DNA of 32,579 nucleotides from Rhodovulum euryhalinum (GTDB lineage Bacteria > Pseudomonadota > Alphaproteobacteria > Rhodobacterales > Rhodobacteraceae), in assembly GCF_004342445.1 (NCBI RefSeq), contig NZ_SLWW01000021.1, forward strand, positions 1 through 32,579, in the 5' to 3' direction. This document shows positions 23,677 to 31,800 of the stretch, in pieces (position 1 is the stretch's first letter; the number at the start of each line of letters is the position of its first letter). The notes below the pieces were generated by a model that was not told the DNA's origin, searched no databases, and was given only the letters and a program-made list of their open reading frames with translations. Both the position numbers and the translations under genes were made by a program.

Positions 23677-25716
23677 CTAGTTCTGTGTGAGTTCCGCACA
23701 CCCCGCTGCAAGCAAAGCTTCGGCACAGGCGTCCATCTCATCCGGGGAACGGGTCGGATCATCAGCCTCGCCCCGCGGCACGAAGAGCACGAGACCGGCC
23801 CGGGCCCGGGTAAGCAGCACGCGATAGCCATTCAGCCGAAAACGCTGTTTCTCAGTGTCTCGTGCAATCTGCCATCGAGGCGCACGCATCATCCTCGGCA
23901 GCCAACCCTGATCAGTCCAGATCAGGTCTCCACCCCAACACAGGCACGCATAATCCAACTCGAGCCCCTGGCACCCGAACTCGCTCATCGGGGTCTCAAG
24001 CGCACCAGCGCTGCGGAAATCAGTGAAGGGCTTCAAGAACCAATGGCCGATGGGATTCAACTCATTTGATCGCGGTGAAGGCGGCACTCCCTCGCCGACG
24101 AGGCGGACGGCCCCCGAGCTCGCCAGCAGGCCGACGGTTCGACCGCCCCGTCGCCGTTGACGGAGCCATTGCTTCGCGACGGAGATGTCTCGCGTCATCA
24201 AGGCCGGCGGGGCATCCATTCTGGAGGCCAGGGCCTTCGCCTCCACGATGTCGCCATCCAGAAGACGCGCCACCCACTGCGCATGAAGGGGGTTTCGATA
24301 CGCCCGGATGGCGTTTGCCAGGTGCAGGGCTGACTCCCGTCGAACCTCGACACCGCCGAGCCCGCCCTCAGCGAACATGCCGGATCCTGGAACGTCCGGC
24401 CCGCCGTCAAGCGCCTGGGGCGCGGCGACCACACGCCATCGACTGCCTGCGCTCTGAGCTGAGCGCAGCGTCTCCCCCCAGAGAGCGAGGCCGCCTTCGC
24501 CCCGATTGATCTCTTGGCCAGGACCAACCAGACAGACGAGGCAGGCCCAGTCCAAGCGATCGAGGATCTCGAGAAAGAGTTCGGGCTCGGAGCTCGGCCG
24601 TCCCATAAGCTCCTTGCCAACCTCGGCATCCCAGGCGCGCTGCGCCTCATCGAAGACGATCACATGCTCCGGCGGCGGAGCGCCGTCCGTGTGCTCCTTC
24701 AAATAGCCAAGGAGGTTCTGAATGGCTGCGTCAGCGAAACGTCGCGCTTCGGTCTTCGTCATCGCGCCACGCGCAGCGCTGTCCTCCGCCAGGGCTTCGG
24801 TCAGCACATGGACCAATGGGCGGTTACCCGAGAGAAGCGCTGCGGGACGGGTCCCCGATCTGCTCTTGAGTGCGAGGTCCAATCCGAGCAGCGTCTTGCC
24901 GGCGCCAGGTGCGCCGGTCACGAAGCACACGACCTTGGCACGGAACGCCTCTGCGTCGGCGGCGATTTCCTGCAGCGCTGCTGCCGCAGCCTGCAACTCG
25001 GCATCGGCTGCGTCACCGCGCCCAATGTCTGCGATCTCGTGCCCGGCATAGAGCGCCTGCGCTGCCTCCACGATGTTGGGAGTCGGCCGGTACGGTGAGT
25101 AGTCGAACCCGTGCGCGTCAATCGCGGCAGCATTCGGATCGACATGGCTTTGCAGAACCAGAAACGCGTCTGCGAGCGTTGTCGCATTGGCTTCCATCAA
25201 CGTACCGACGCCTTCGACCAAGGTCGTCGCCGGCGGCCTCGCCCGCGCCCGCTCAGCGCATAGGATCGGCAGGATCAGCCGCTGCTGTGAGGCCTCGTGG
25301 AAATCGCTGAGCGATTGAGCATAACGTTCCGTCTGGACGCGGTCGGCGCTCTGAAACGCCGTCGCATTGATCTTGAATTCGATCACGCCGACGACGCCGG
25401 GCGCGAGCACAACCGCATCGATCCGTTTTCCGAGCCGCAGCAGCGGGATTTCGAGGAGGAGCTGCCAGTCGTCGCAGAGCGAGCCTGACTTTGCGAAGCT
25501 TTCCTTCAGGATCTCGATTTCGCGCGCCCAGGCGCGAAGTTGTTCGGCCTCGGCGGCGGCGTGGAAGGCGACGTGGCGCGACGATAGCCTGCCGATGATC
25601 GTGTCATCGTCAGTGACGCGAAACTCTGAAACCGGCGCAGCATAAAATGAACGGCCTGTGCGACGGCCGGACGTTTGCGGCCGGTCAGTCTCGTCCAGGT
25701 CCAGGGATGAGCTCAT
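23677..25716 (-). CDS. DUF2075-type helicase with N-terminal nuclease-like domain
   Basis: About 679 residues. The N-terminal ~200 residues look like a PD-(D/E)XK fold of the NERD kind: Glu89 in LLLEIP, RIDAVVLAPGVVGVIEFK with Asp100, Glu113 and Lys115. A P-loop motor follows, with Walker A GAPGAGKT (268-275), Walker B VIVFDEAQRAWD (352-363), a later segment VGPGQEINRGEGG, and the C-terminal motif RLNGYRVLLTRARAGLV typical of SF1-like DUF2075 proteins. These often sit in defence islands and near restriction genes. The start is taken as the ATG at 25716; a GTG at 25731 is possible but is too close to its ribosome site. It converges on the HEPN gene (48 bp apart) and has its own upstream region, so it is probably a separate unit of the island. 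Confidence 0.87.
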   Translation of the reverse strand: MSSSLDLDETDRPQTSGRRTGRSFYAAPVSEFRVTDDDTIIGRLSSRHVAFHAAAEAEQLRAWAREIEILKESFAKSGSLCDDWQLLLEIPLLRLGKRIDAVVLAPGVVGVIEFKINATAFQSADRVQTERYAQSLSDFHEASQQRLILPILCAERARARPPATTLVEGVGTLMEANATTLADAFLVLQSHVDPNAAAIDAHGFDYSPYRPTPNIVEAAQALYAGHEIADIGRGDAADAELQAAAAALQEIAADAEAFRAKVVCFVTGAPGAGKTLLGLDLALKSRSGTRPAALLSGNRPLVHVLTEALAEDSAARGAMTKTEARRFADAAIQNLLGYLKEHTDGAPPPEHVIVFDEAQRAWDAEVGKELMGRPSSEPELFLEILDRLDWACLVCLVGPGQEINRGEGGLALWGETLRSAQSAGSRWRVVAAPQALDGGPDVPGSGMFAEGGLGGVEVRRESALHLANAIRAYRNPLHAQWVARLLDGDIVEAKALASRMDAPPALMTRDISVAKQWLRQRRRGGRTVGLLASSGAVRLVGEGVPPSPRSNELNPIGHWFLKPFTDFRSAGALETPMSEFGCQGLELDYACLCWGGDLIWTDQGWLPRMMRAPRWQIARDTEKQRFRLNGYRVLLTRARAGLVLFVPRGEADDPTRSPDEMDACAEALLAAGCAELTQN

Positions 25717-25811
25717 TGTGCGCCACGCCACTTCCTAAAAACTTATGAAGTCATAGGACTTAGCATAGTTCGCAAGCGGGCGGACTCACAAGAGCAGCGA
25801 TCTGCGGAAGG

Positions 25812-26057
25812 CTACTGCCGCGCCTGCTCTCGCATCACAGCATAGTCCGCGAGCATCTCGGCGATCGCTGATCCTTCCGGCAGCAAAGCGAGTTCCGCGG
25901 CCGCCCGAGACTGGAATTCCCTGCTGTATTCGACGACCGGCGGACATGCCCCGTGTCCGCCGACGTCAGAACTGACCGTCGCGCAGCCGCTCAGCCCGAT
26001 CGTCGCGAGAACGAGGGCGACGCGCCGCCGCCTCGAGCATCCGTCTCTGTGCTTCAT
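25812..26057 (-). CDS. Rz1-like outer-membrane spanin lipoprotein
   Basis: An 81-residue protein with a lipoprotein signal: basic start, hydrophobic run VALVLATIGLSGC and a lipobox LSGC ending at Cys25. The mature part is short (about 56 residues) and ends in helical, acidic/alanine-rich sequence (EMLADYAVMREQARQ). The ATG follows GGAG with good spacing and lies inside the preceding gene in another reading frame, with a 92-bp overlap. A small phage lipoprotein starting within a single-helix membrane protein gene, directly after an endolysin, is the classic Rz/Rz1 arrangement. The pair would fuse inner and outer membranes at the end of lysis. The family match itself is not strong; position and architecture carry the call. 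Confidence 0.7.
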   Translation of the reverse strand: MKHRDGCSRRRRVALVLATIGLSGCATVSSDVGGHGACPPVVEYSREFQSRAAAELALLPEGSAIAEMLADYAVMREQARQ

Positions 26058-26223
26058 GGGTTTTCTCCATGGTCTCGAGCCGTTCGACCAGTCGGCCGGC
26101 GCGCGCGCCGGAGCGGCGCAGGGAAAGCAGGAACAGAAGGATCGTGAGTGCGATGACGCCGTAGCGGAGCGCCGTACGCGCCCATGCCGGTCCGGCGAGC
26201 GTGGCGAGGAGCCCGCCGATCAC
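25966..26223 (-). CDS. Rz-like inner-membrane spanin (or holin-like) protein
   Basis: An 85-residue protein with one N-terminal membrane helix (YGVIALTILLFLLSL) followed by a basic linker and a likely coiled coil (GRLVERLETMEKTHEAQRRM), then a charged tail AARRPRSRDDRAERLRDG that recurs in alphaproteobacterial phage lysis regions. The start is a GTG that overlaps the endolysin stop (GTGA), so translation is coupled. One membrane span plus a periplasmic coiled coil is the form of an i-spanin. A class of small holins is the alternative. The Rz1-like gene begins inside its 3' part. Confidence 0.68.
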   Translation of the reverse strand: MIGGLLATLAGPAWARTALRYGVIALTILLFLLSLRRSGARAGRLVERLETMEKTHEAQRRMLEAAARRPRSRDDRAERLRDGQF

Positions 26224-26894
26224 CGCCGCCCCCGGCGCCAGTCATCGAGCCGGGCGTAGATTGTGACCGCGATCCCCCCGAGGGCTACGGCGATGAACAC
26301 CCATCGCAGGGTATCGAGGTACGGTACCAGCGGCAGGATCGCGGATTGCGTCTCCGCCAGAACGCTCTGCGCAACCTCCACCCCGGCAGCGCCCAGCGTG
26401 GCTACGCCTGCCGCGCCACCCCCCTTCATCGTGCGGCTGTGGGCCAGCACTTCGCGCGCGGGCGGCGTTTCGGCTGCAAATGCCGTCGCCCGCACCGGAA
26501 ACCGCTCACCCCACTGGCGCGGGGGGCCGAGGTCGACATGCATGAACCCTGAGCGGGGATAGAAGCCGATGCCGAGGAACCCGACCTCCCGCGCCGCCGC
26601 CTCGAACGCCGCCGGGTTGTGGTTCGCCATGGCGATGTCGAAGGCGGCGCCGTCCATGTGCTTCGACCGGGTCGCGCCGCCGACAGCGCGATTGTGCTCG
26701 GGACTGCGATAGGCCGAGCGCACGATGAGCGGCTTGCCCAGCCGGTCGCGCAGCGCCTGCAGCTTGTCGAGCGCGGGTTCGTTGATCAGCAGCTTACCGG
26801 TGCCCCGGCAGGCGATCTCGGCCGGGCTGAAGTTCGGCCAGCGCCAGGTGCCCTCAGGCACGTCGCGCCAATGGCGATGGAATGTCGTGGTCAT
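26220..26894 (-). CDS. Endolysin-type peptidase M15 with C-terminal membrane anchor
   Basis: A 224-residue protein. Residues ~15-135 are an M15-type zinc D,D-/L,D-peptidase domain: FSPAEIACRGTG, RSAYRSPEHNRAVGG, and the zinc ligands in SKHMDGAAFDI (His, Asp) and FMHVDLG (His). A linker follows, and then a membrane helix (RWVFIAVALGGIAVTIYA) with a basic end, so it is probably held in the inner membrane like a signal-anchor or tail-anchored endolysin. It cuts peptidoglycan cross-bridges during phage release. The ATG at 26894 is chosen because GGAGG lies 6 bases before it. It overlaps the spanin gene at its end and has a hairpin in its leader. Confidence 0.88.
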   Translation of the reverse strand: MTTTFHRHWRDVPEGTWRWPNFSPAEIACRGTGKLLINEPALDKLQALRDRLGKPLIVRSAYRSPEHNRAVGGATRSKHMDGAAFDIAMANHNPAAFEAAAREVGFLGIGFYPRSGFMHVDLGPPRQWGERFPVRATAFAAETPPAREVLAHSRTMKGGGAAGVATLGAAGVEVAQSVLAETQSAILPLVPYLDTLRWVFIAVALGGIAVTIYARLDDWRRGRR

Positions 26895-26915
26895 GCGATC
26901 CTCCAGAAACAAGAA

Positions 26916-26934
26916 ACCCGCCTCGAGAGCGGGT
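26916..26934 (-). terminator. Rho-independent-like hairpin before the endolysin gene
   Basis: On the minus strand ACCCGC, a 7-base loop, and GCGGGT are followed at once by TTCTTGTTTC. It lies 33 bp after the DUF6127-like gene's stop and 21 bp before the endolysin start. It can terminate or attenuate transcription into the lysis genes. The stem is only 6 bp, so partial action is likely. Confidence 0.5.
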
Positions 26935-26967
26935 CATTGCGGGCTGATGAATGGGGATGGGGAGCGG

Positions 26968-27255
26968 CTACGGGCCGCCGCCGAAGATCTTGAGCTTGAT
27001 GGCGATGCCCGCGAGCAGCGCCAGCATGACGCCGGTTGTGATCATGCGTACCGCGGTTTGCATGGCGGTGCGGCGGACCAGCCGGATGCAGTCCACCAGG
27101 GAGCGCAGATCGCGGATGTCGAGGGCCGCCTCGTCGCCGTCGAGGCCGACATCGGCGAGCGCACGCTTCGCGCCCTCCTCGGCCGCCCGGGTCAGGATCG
27201 CCTCGAACTCGGCATCGGGCATGCGCACGAAGCCCTCGGATCGGGGTGGGTTCAT
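26968..27255 (-). CDS. DUF6127-like small phage membrane protein
   Basis: A 95-residue protein. The first two-thirds are soluble and helical (FVRMPDAEFEAILTRAAEEG, then LDGDEAALDIRDLRSLVDC). The last third is one membrane helix (TTGVMLALLAGIAIKLKIF). This layout matches a small family present in Rhodobacterales prophage and GTA-like regions that I believe is DUF6127. I am fairly but not fully sure of the number. GGAGG lies 5 bases before the ATG, 19 bp after the DUF2793 gene. A single C-terminal membrane helix close to an endolysin makes a holin or holin partner possible, but this is inference. Confidence 0.7.
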   Translation of the reverse strand: MNPPRSEGFVRMPDAEFEAILTRAAEEGAKRALADVGLDGDEAALDIRDLRSLVDCIRLVRRTAMQTAVRMITTGVMLALLAGIAIKLKIFGGGP

Positions 27256-27274
27256 TGGGTCCTCCTTGCGCCGC

Positions 27275-28354
27275 TCAGCCGATCTTGCAGCCCCAGAAGC
27301 TGGTGTGATCGGCGGCGACATAGCCGTCAGCAGTGCGGAACGAGGCCTGCAGCTCGACCGTGTCGCCCGCGGCGAGTGGGGTCATGGTCTGCAGCCAGAG
27401 CGCGGTGGCGAGGCTGACATGGGCGGCGTTGCCCGCCTCGCCGAAGGAGCCGCGAACCTCCGCGGTCCCGTTCAGCACCAGCCGCCCGCGCAGGCGCGCC
27501 GTGGTCGCGCTGTTGACCTTGTAGAGCAGCGTCGCGCCGAAGAGGTAGTCGCCGTCCACGGGCGCCACGAACCGGTTGTTGGCGGCGTCGAACGCCCCCT
27601 GATCGTTCACGTCGGTGTTGTTGATCGCGATCGTCGTCCAGGTCCCGACGCCCACGTAGTTGTCGTAGTTCGTGTACGCCTTGAAGCGGGGGAGCCGCGG
27701 CTGGTCGACGATCCCGGTCGCGTTGTCCGCGATCAGCGCGTCGAAGAAGGCGCTGCCGTCGGCCGAGACCGCGAGGCGAAAGCGGTCGGAGCCGAACAGC
27801 CCGAGCAGCGCCTTCGTCACGAAGCCGCTCTGCAGCGTCAGGCCGAGATCGTCGGCCGCGGTCTCCTTGTTCATGGTGTAGAACAGATCGCCCGTGCCGC
27901 CCTCGGCCGCGGTGAGCGCGGTCCAGAGCGCGGCGTTCAGCTTGGCCGAGAACGGGTTCGAGGCATCCGCTGTCGTGCCCAGCCCCAGGAGCGCGAGGTT
28001 CTGCAACGCGGCCGGTGTCGTCCCGACCCAGCCTACGCCGTCGTAGACTAGCAGAAGGCCCTCGTCCTCGACCCACGCCCGCCAGCCCGCACGAGGCGGC
28101 AAGCGCAGCCAGGAACCGTCGGTGAATAGCGCCACGTTCAGATCCCAGCCCGCCCAGTCGCCCGTCGCGCCCGAGCCGACGATGTAGCGGTCACCATCGG
28201 TCGGAGAACCGGGCGGCGCGGTCAGGTTTCGGTCGAGGACCGAGAGATGCACGAGCCCGTCGAGGATCCTCAGCGTCTCGTTGTGGGTGATGTGCTTCTG
28301 GGCCTGCGCCGCCAGGATGTAGGGCAGCAGCAGATGGGTCGTGGCATCGGACAT
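27275..28354 (-). CDS. DUF2793 phage protein with a C1q/TNF-like C-terminal domain
   Basis: A 359-residue structural protein. The N-terminal ~110 residues are DUF2793 (LLLPYILAAQAQKHITHNE, then GDRYIVG, and WAGWDLNVALFTDGSW), found in tail-associated and head-spike proteins of GTAs and related phages. The last ~130 residues form a beta-rich module (VGTWTTIAINNTDVNDQGAF, GDYLFGATLLYKV, ending SFWGCKIG) that reads like a C1q/TNF-type trimeric jelly roll, often a receptor-binding tip. It therefore probably binds the host surface. The start at 28354 (MSDATTHL) is preferred because GGAGA lies upstream and the frame before it has no family character. A hairpin lies between it and the previous gene. 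Confidence 0.87.
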   Translation of the reverse strand: MSDATTHLLLPYILAAQAQKHITHNETLRILDGLVHLSVLDRNLTAPPGSPTDGDRYIVGSGATGDWAGWDLNVALFTDGSWLRLPPRAGWRAWVEDEGLLLVYDGVGWVGTTPAALQNLALLGLGTTADASNPFSAKLNAALWTALTAAEGGTGDLFYTMNKETAADDLGLTLQSGFVTKALLGLFGSDRFRLAVSADGSAFFDALIADNATGIVDQPRLPRFKAYTNYDNYVGVGTWTTIAINNTDVNDQGAFDAANNRFVAPVDGDYLFGATLLYKVNSATTARLRGRLVLNGTAEVRGSFGEAGNAAHVSLATALWLQTMTPLAAGDTVELQASFRTADGYVAADHTSFWGCKIG

Positions 28355-28377
28355 GGACGGTCTCCAGAACGAAGAAC

Positions 28378-28398
28378 GCCGCCTGCATGGCAGGCGGC
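28378..28398 (-). terminator. Perfect hairpin before the DUF2793 gene
   Basis: GCCGCCTGC and its exact complement are separated by 3 bases, followed on the minus strand by GTTCTTCGTTCTGGAG. It sits 30 bp after the 126-residue gene's stop and 23 bp before the DUF2793 start. The tail is only moderately T-rich. It could terminate in part, or protect an mRNA end. Confidence 0.45.
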
Positions 28399-28428
28399 GA
28401 ACAGTGGCGCAGCGGTGGTGCTGACGAG

Positions 28429-28809
28429 CTACCCGTGCTCGGGCGTCTTCCCCGGAATCGCGGACAGAACTGGGTCGGGTTTCGCCGCGTCCCACTTCGC
28501 GGTCATCGCGGCCCAGCGATCAATTTCGGCACGGAAGGCCGGGTCATCGATCCGCAGATGGAAGGTGTAGAGCCGATCGACAATCTCGCGCATGACCGCG
28601 CGCATCTCGTCGTCATCGATCCGAGAGACCTCGGACCAGGGAATGCGGTTGCCTTCTGCATCTTGGACGATGACGTCGCTGCCGTCACCGGTGCGCGAGA
28701 TGGGCGTCCGGCCCGCATGCAGGGCCTCCAACTGCGTGTTGCGCACGCAGGCCACGGCCATCACTCTGGCAAGCTGGGCTGCTATACGGTCTTCGTCTTC
28801 AGGGCGCAT
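28429..28809 (-). CDS. 126-residue phage protein of unknown function
   Basis: A soluble, acidic protein: helical start (EDEDRIAAQLARVMAVACV), a central part with short strands (SDVIVQDAEGNRIPWSEV), and a helical end (DEMRAVMREIVDRLYTFHLR). It lies 53 bp downstream of the tail protein gene and upstream of the DUF2793 gene on the same strand, so it belongs to the prophage late unit. I recognise no family. The position suggests a tail-fibre or spike chaperone or connector, but nothing in the sequence proves it. Confidence 0.72.
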   Translation of the reverse strand: MRPEDEDRIAAQLARVMAVACVRNTQLEALHAGRTPISRTGDGSDVIVQDAEGNRIPWSEVSRIDDDEMRAVMREIVDRLYTFHLRIDDPAFRAEIDRWAAMTAKWDAAKPDPVLSAIPGKTPEHG

Positions 28810-28862
28810 GACCCAAGCTTACGCCGCAGGATGCGTGCTCTTCCAGAACTCATTGCGATGCC

Positions 28863-31800
28863 TCAAAAGGTCAGCGTGACAGTCTTGGGCGCGCCCCGCC
28901 CGACGAGGGCGGAGAGCTGGAATATGCGGATGTCGAGCGTGTCGCCGGGGGCGAGCGGCGCGCTCCAGTCTGCGGTCTGCTGGCCGGCGGTGTAGACCAC
29001 GCTGGAGGTTGCGGTGCTCAGCACCCGCTTCACGGTGGCGCCGTCGAGGATCTCGACTTCATAGGCTTCGAGTTCCTCGCCGAGCGGCACTTCGAGCCCG
29101 CCCCAGTTGTCGGCCGAGAGCGCGCGGGACCGGCGGGTCCAGCGTATCGTCAGATCGCCGGGCGTGCGTGGGCGACGCCACGGCTGCTCGACATGGGCGA
29201 CGGAGAACGGTCGCAGTCCGACGCCCTCGGGCGTGAAGGACTGCGCCACATAGGTCTCGTCGCTGACCGGACGGCTCGCCGGGCCAATGCGCCAGTTCCA
29301 CGGGATGCCGAGGTCGGCCTCGGCGATCGGCAGCGACGCCAGCGCGGTGTCCAGCACGACGACCCGCGCGCCTGCGGGCGCCGGGTTGCCCATGGCGCCC
29401 TCGGTCCCGCGCTGGCCGCGCAGGAGCCGGGTCAGGCGATACCGGCCGGGCGCCAGAAGCTCTGCCGCGCCAGCCTGCACGATCTCCCAGACGCCGGGCG
29501 CGCTCTCGATCGCGAGCGCGTTCGCCCCACCGAACAGCGTCAGGTCGGTGACGCTCTCCAGCGTGCCGGTCAGCAGATCGACGACGAGCGCGTTCCCGAG
29601 ATCGAAGCGTGAGGTGGGACCGGAATACAAGTCCGAGACCAGCGCCCCGATCCGGGCGCGACTGCCGAAGGTTGTCAGCAGCTCGAACCCGTCGGTCGAC
29701 GGGCTGCGAAACACAGCCATTTCGCCCGGCCAGGGAATTGCGTGGGCGGCGACCAGCGGCCGATGCGCGGGCTGGTCCTCGGTCAGCTGCGGCAGGTCCA
29801 TCAGCAGCACATCCGGCGCGCCGAACACCACGGCCCGCGTCAGCGACGCCGCGCGCGGATCGCCGGGTGGCAGATCGTAGGTCGCCCGGTCCTGGCGGAC
29901 CGCCTCGATGCCGCGCACCTCGGCATCGGCGATGGAGACGAGCCGCAGATCGACCAGCCGCCCGTCATGCTCCAGCCGGACCGCATCGGCGGGGTCGAGC
30001 GCGAGGTGCGAGGGCGGCAGACGGAACGCCGCCGTCTCGCGCCCCACCCACGCCTCCATCAGCGCGCGGCGGCAGCGGCGCTCGGCCTCCTCGGGCGGCA
30101 CCGCCATCGGGAAGGACTCGGAGGCGATGCGCGTCGTATCCACGGTGATGCGCCGGGCCTCGACGAGGGCCGCGTCGTAATCCTCGTCGGCGCGCGCGAT
30201 CTGCCATTTCAGCGCCTGCGGCAGTTCGGTCTCCTGGCCGCGCGTCAGTTCCAGCAGGTCGCCCTCGCGGGCGGCCACCAGATCGTCGGGCGCAAGGGTG
30301 GCGACGGAGGCCCGGCCGCGCATGACGAAGCGGATCACGCCCTCGGTCTCCACCGCATCGAAGCCGAAGTGGCGCGACAGCGTGGTGATCGAGGCGCGCG
30401 GGCTTTCCAGCGCGGTGATGGCGTAGCCCTCGACCGCGCCCCAGAGCCCGGTGACGTTGATCAGGTCTTCGGGCAACCCGGCGCGCAGGCAGAGGTGCCG
30501 GACGAGCGCCGCCAGCGACACCGCGCCAAGCCGTCCGGTCAGCCAGTGCCCGAGCCGCCAGTTCGCGCCGTCGGTCCAGACGTCGGTCAGCGCGGGGAAG
30601 AATGGGTACGGCCGCGCGTCCCATGTCCAGGCGGCGCATTCGGGAACGTGCACCATGCGGCCGCCATAGACCGACGACAGCGGGTTGTTCGCGGCCTCGC
30701 CCCACCAGAGATACGTCGCCTCGAGATAGGCCCGCTGGATGGCGTCATCGCGCCAGCCCCGCGAGAAATGCGGCGTGAAGCTCTCCGACGACTTCGGATC
30801 GAAGAAGACGTTGGGCTGGTTCGTTCCCCGGTCGATGGCGGGACAGCCAAGCTCGGTGAACCAGATCGGCTTGGACTGCGGCGCCCACGCCGTTGGCGTC
30901 GCGCTCTCCACCCCGCCCGGACGGTCGTAATGCGGGTTCGCCCACCAGCTGCGCAGATCCTTGTAGCGGTACACCCAAGGCTTGCTGGCGGCGCCGTCGG
31001 TGATCGAGGTGCGAACCTGCGCGGTTCGGTCGGCGGCGCTGGCATAGAACCAGTCGAAACCTTCGCCGCCAGCGATGTTCCCCTGCAGGTAGGCCCGGTC
31101 GTAGATCGCGGGCCAGCCCTCGGCCGCGTCGGCATGCTCGAACCCATCGCGCCAGTCCGACAGCGGCATGTAGTTGTCGATACCGACGAAATCGATCTCC
31201 GGGTCCACCCAGAGCGGGTCGAGGTGAAAGAACACGTCGCCGCTGCCGTCGCCCGGCTGGTGCCCGAAATACTCCGACCAGTCCGCCGCATAGCCGATCT
31301 TCGTCCCGGACCCGAGGATAGAGCGCACATCTGCGAGCAGGTCCCGATACGCCTGCACCGCGGGATAGGTGCTGGGGCCCGACCGGATCGTCGTCAGCCC
31401 CGGCATCTCGGTCCCGATGAGGAAGGCATCGACGCCACCCGCTGCCGCGCAGAGATGGGCGTAGTGCAGCACCATGCGGCGCAGGCCCCAGTCGCCGGGC
31501 GTGCCTGTCCACGAAACCGACTGACCCGAGACGCTGAAGCTGGCGGGCGTCGCCGCGCCAAATAACGCCGTGACCTGCGTGGCGGCCGTGGCGGTCTTGT
31601 CCACGGTCCCGGCGAACCCCGCCGCCGGAGAACAGGTGATCCGCCCCCGCCAGGGGAACGCGGGCTGGCCCGTCTCGGCGGCATTGTCGGAATACGGGTT
31701 CGGCAGGGTGTTGCCGGGCGGCACGTCCATCAGGATGAACGGATAGAAGGTCACCCGCAGCCCGCGCGCCTTCATCTCCTGGATCGCCTGCACCACGGCG

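Noticed and set aside
25744-25755. Near-palindrome TATGAAGTCATA upstream of the DUF2075 gene as an operator
   Set aside because: Only 12 bases with a 2-base centre and no second copy in the window. Too likely by chance to annotate as a site.
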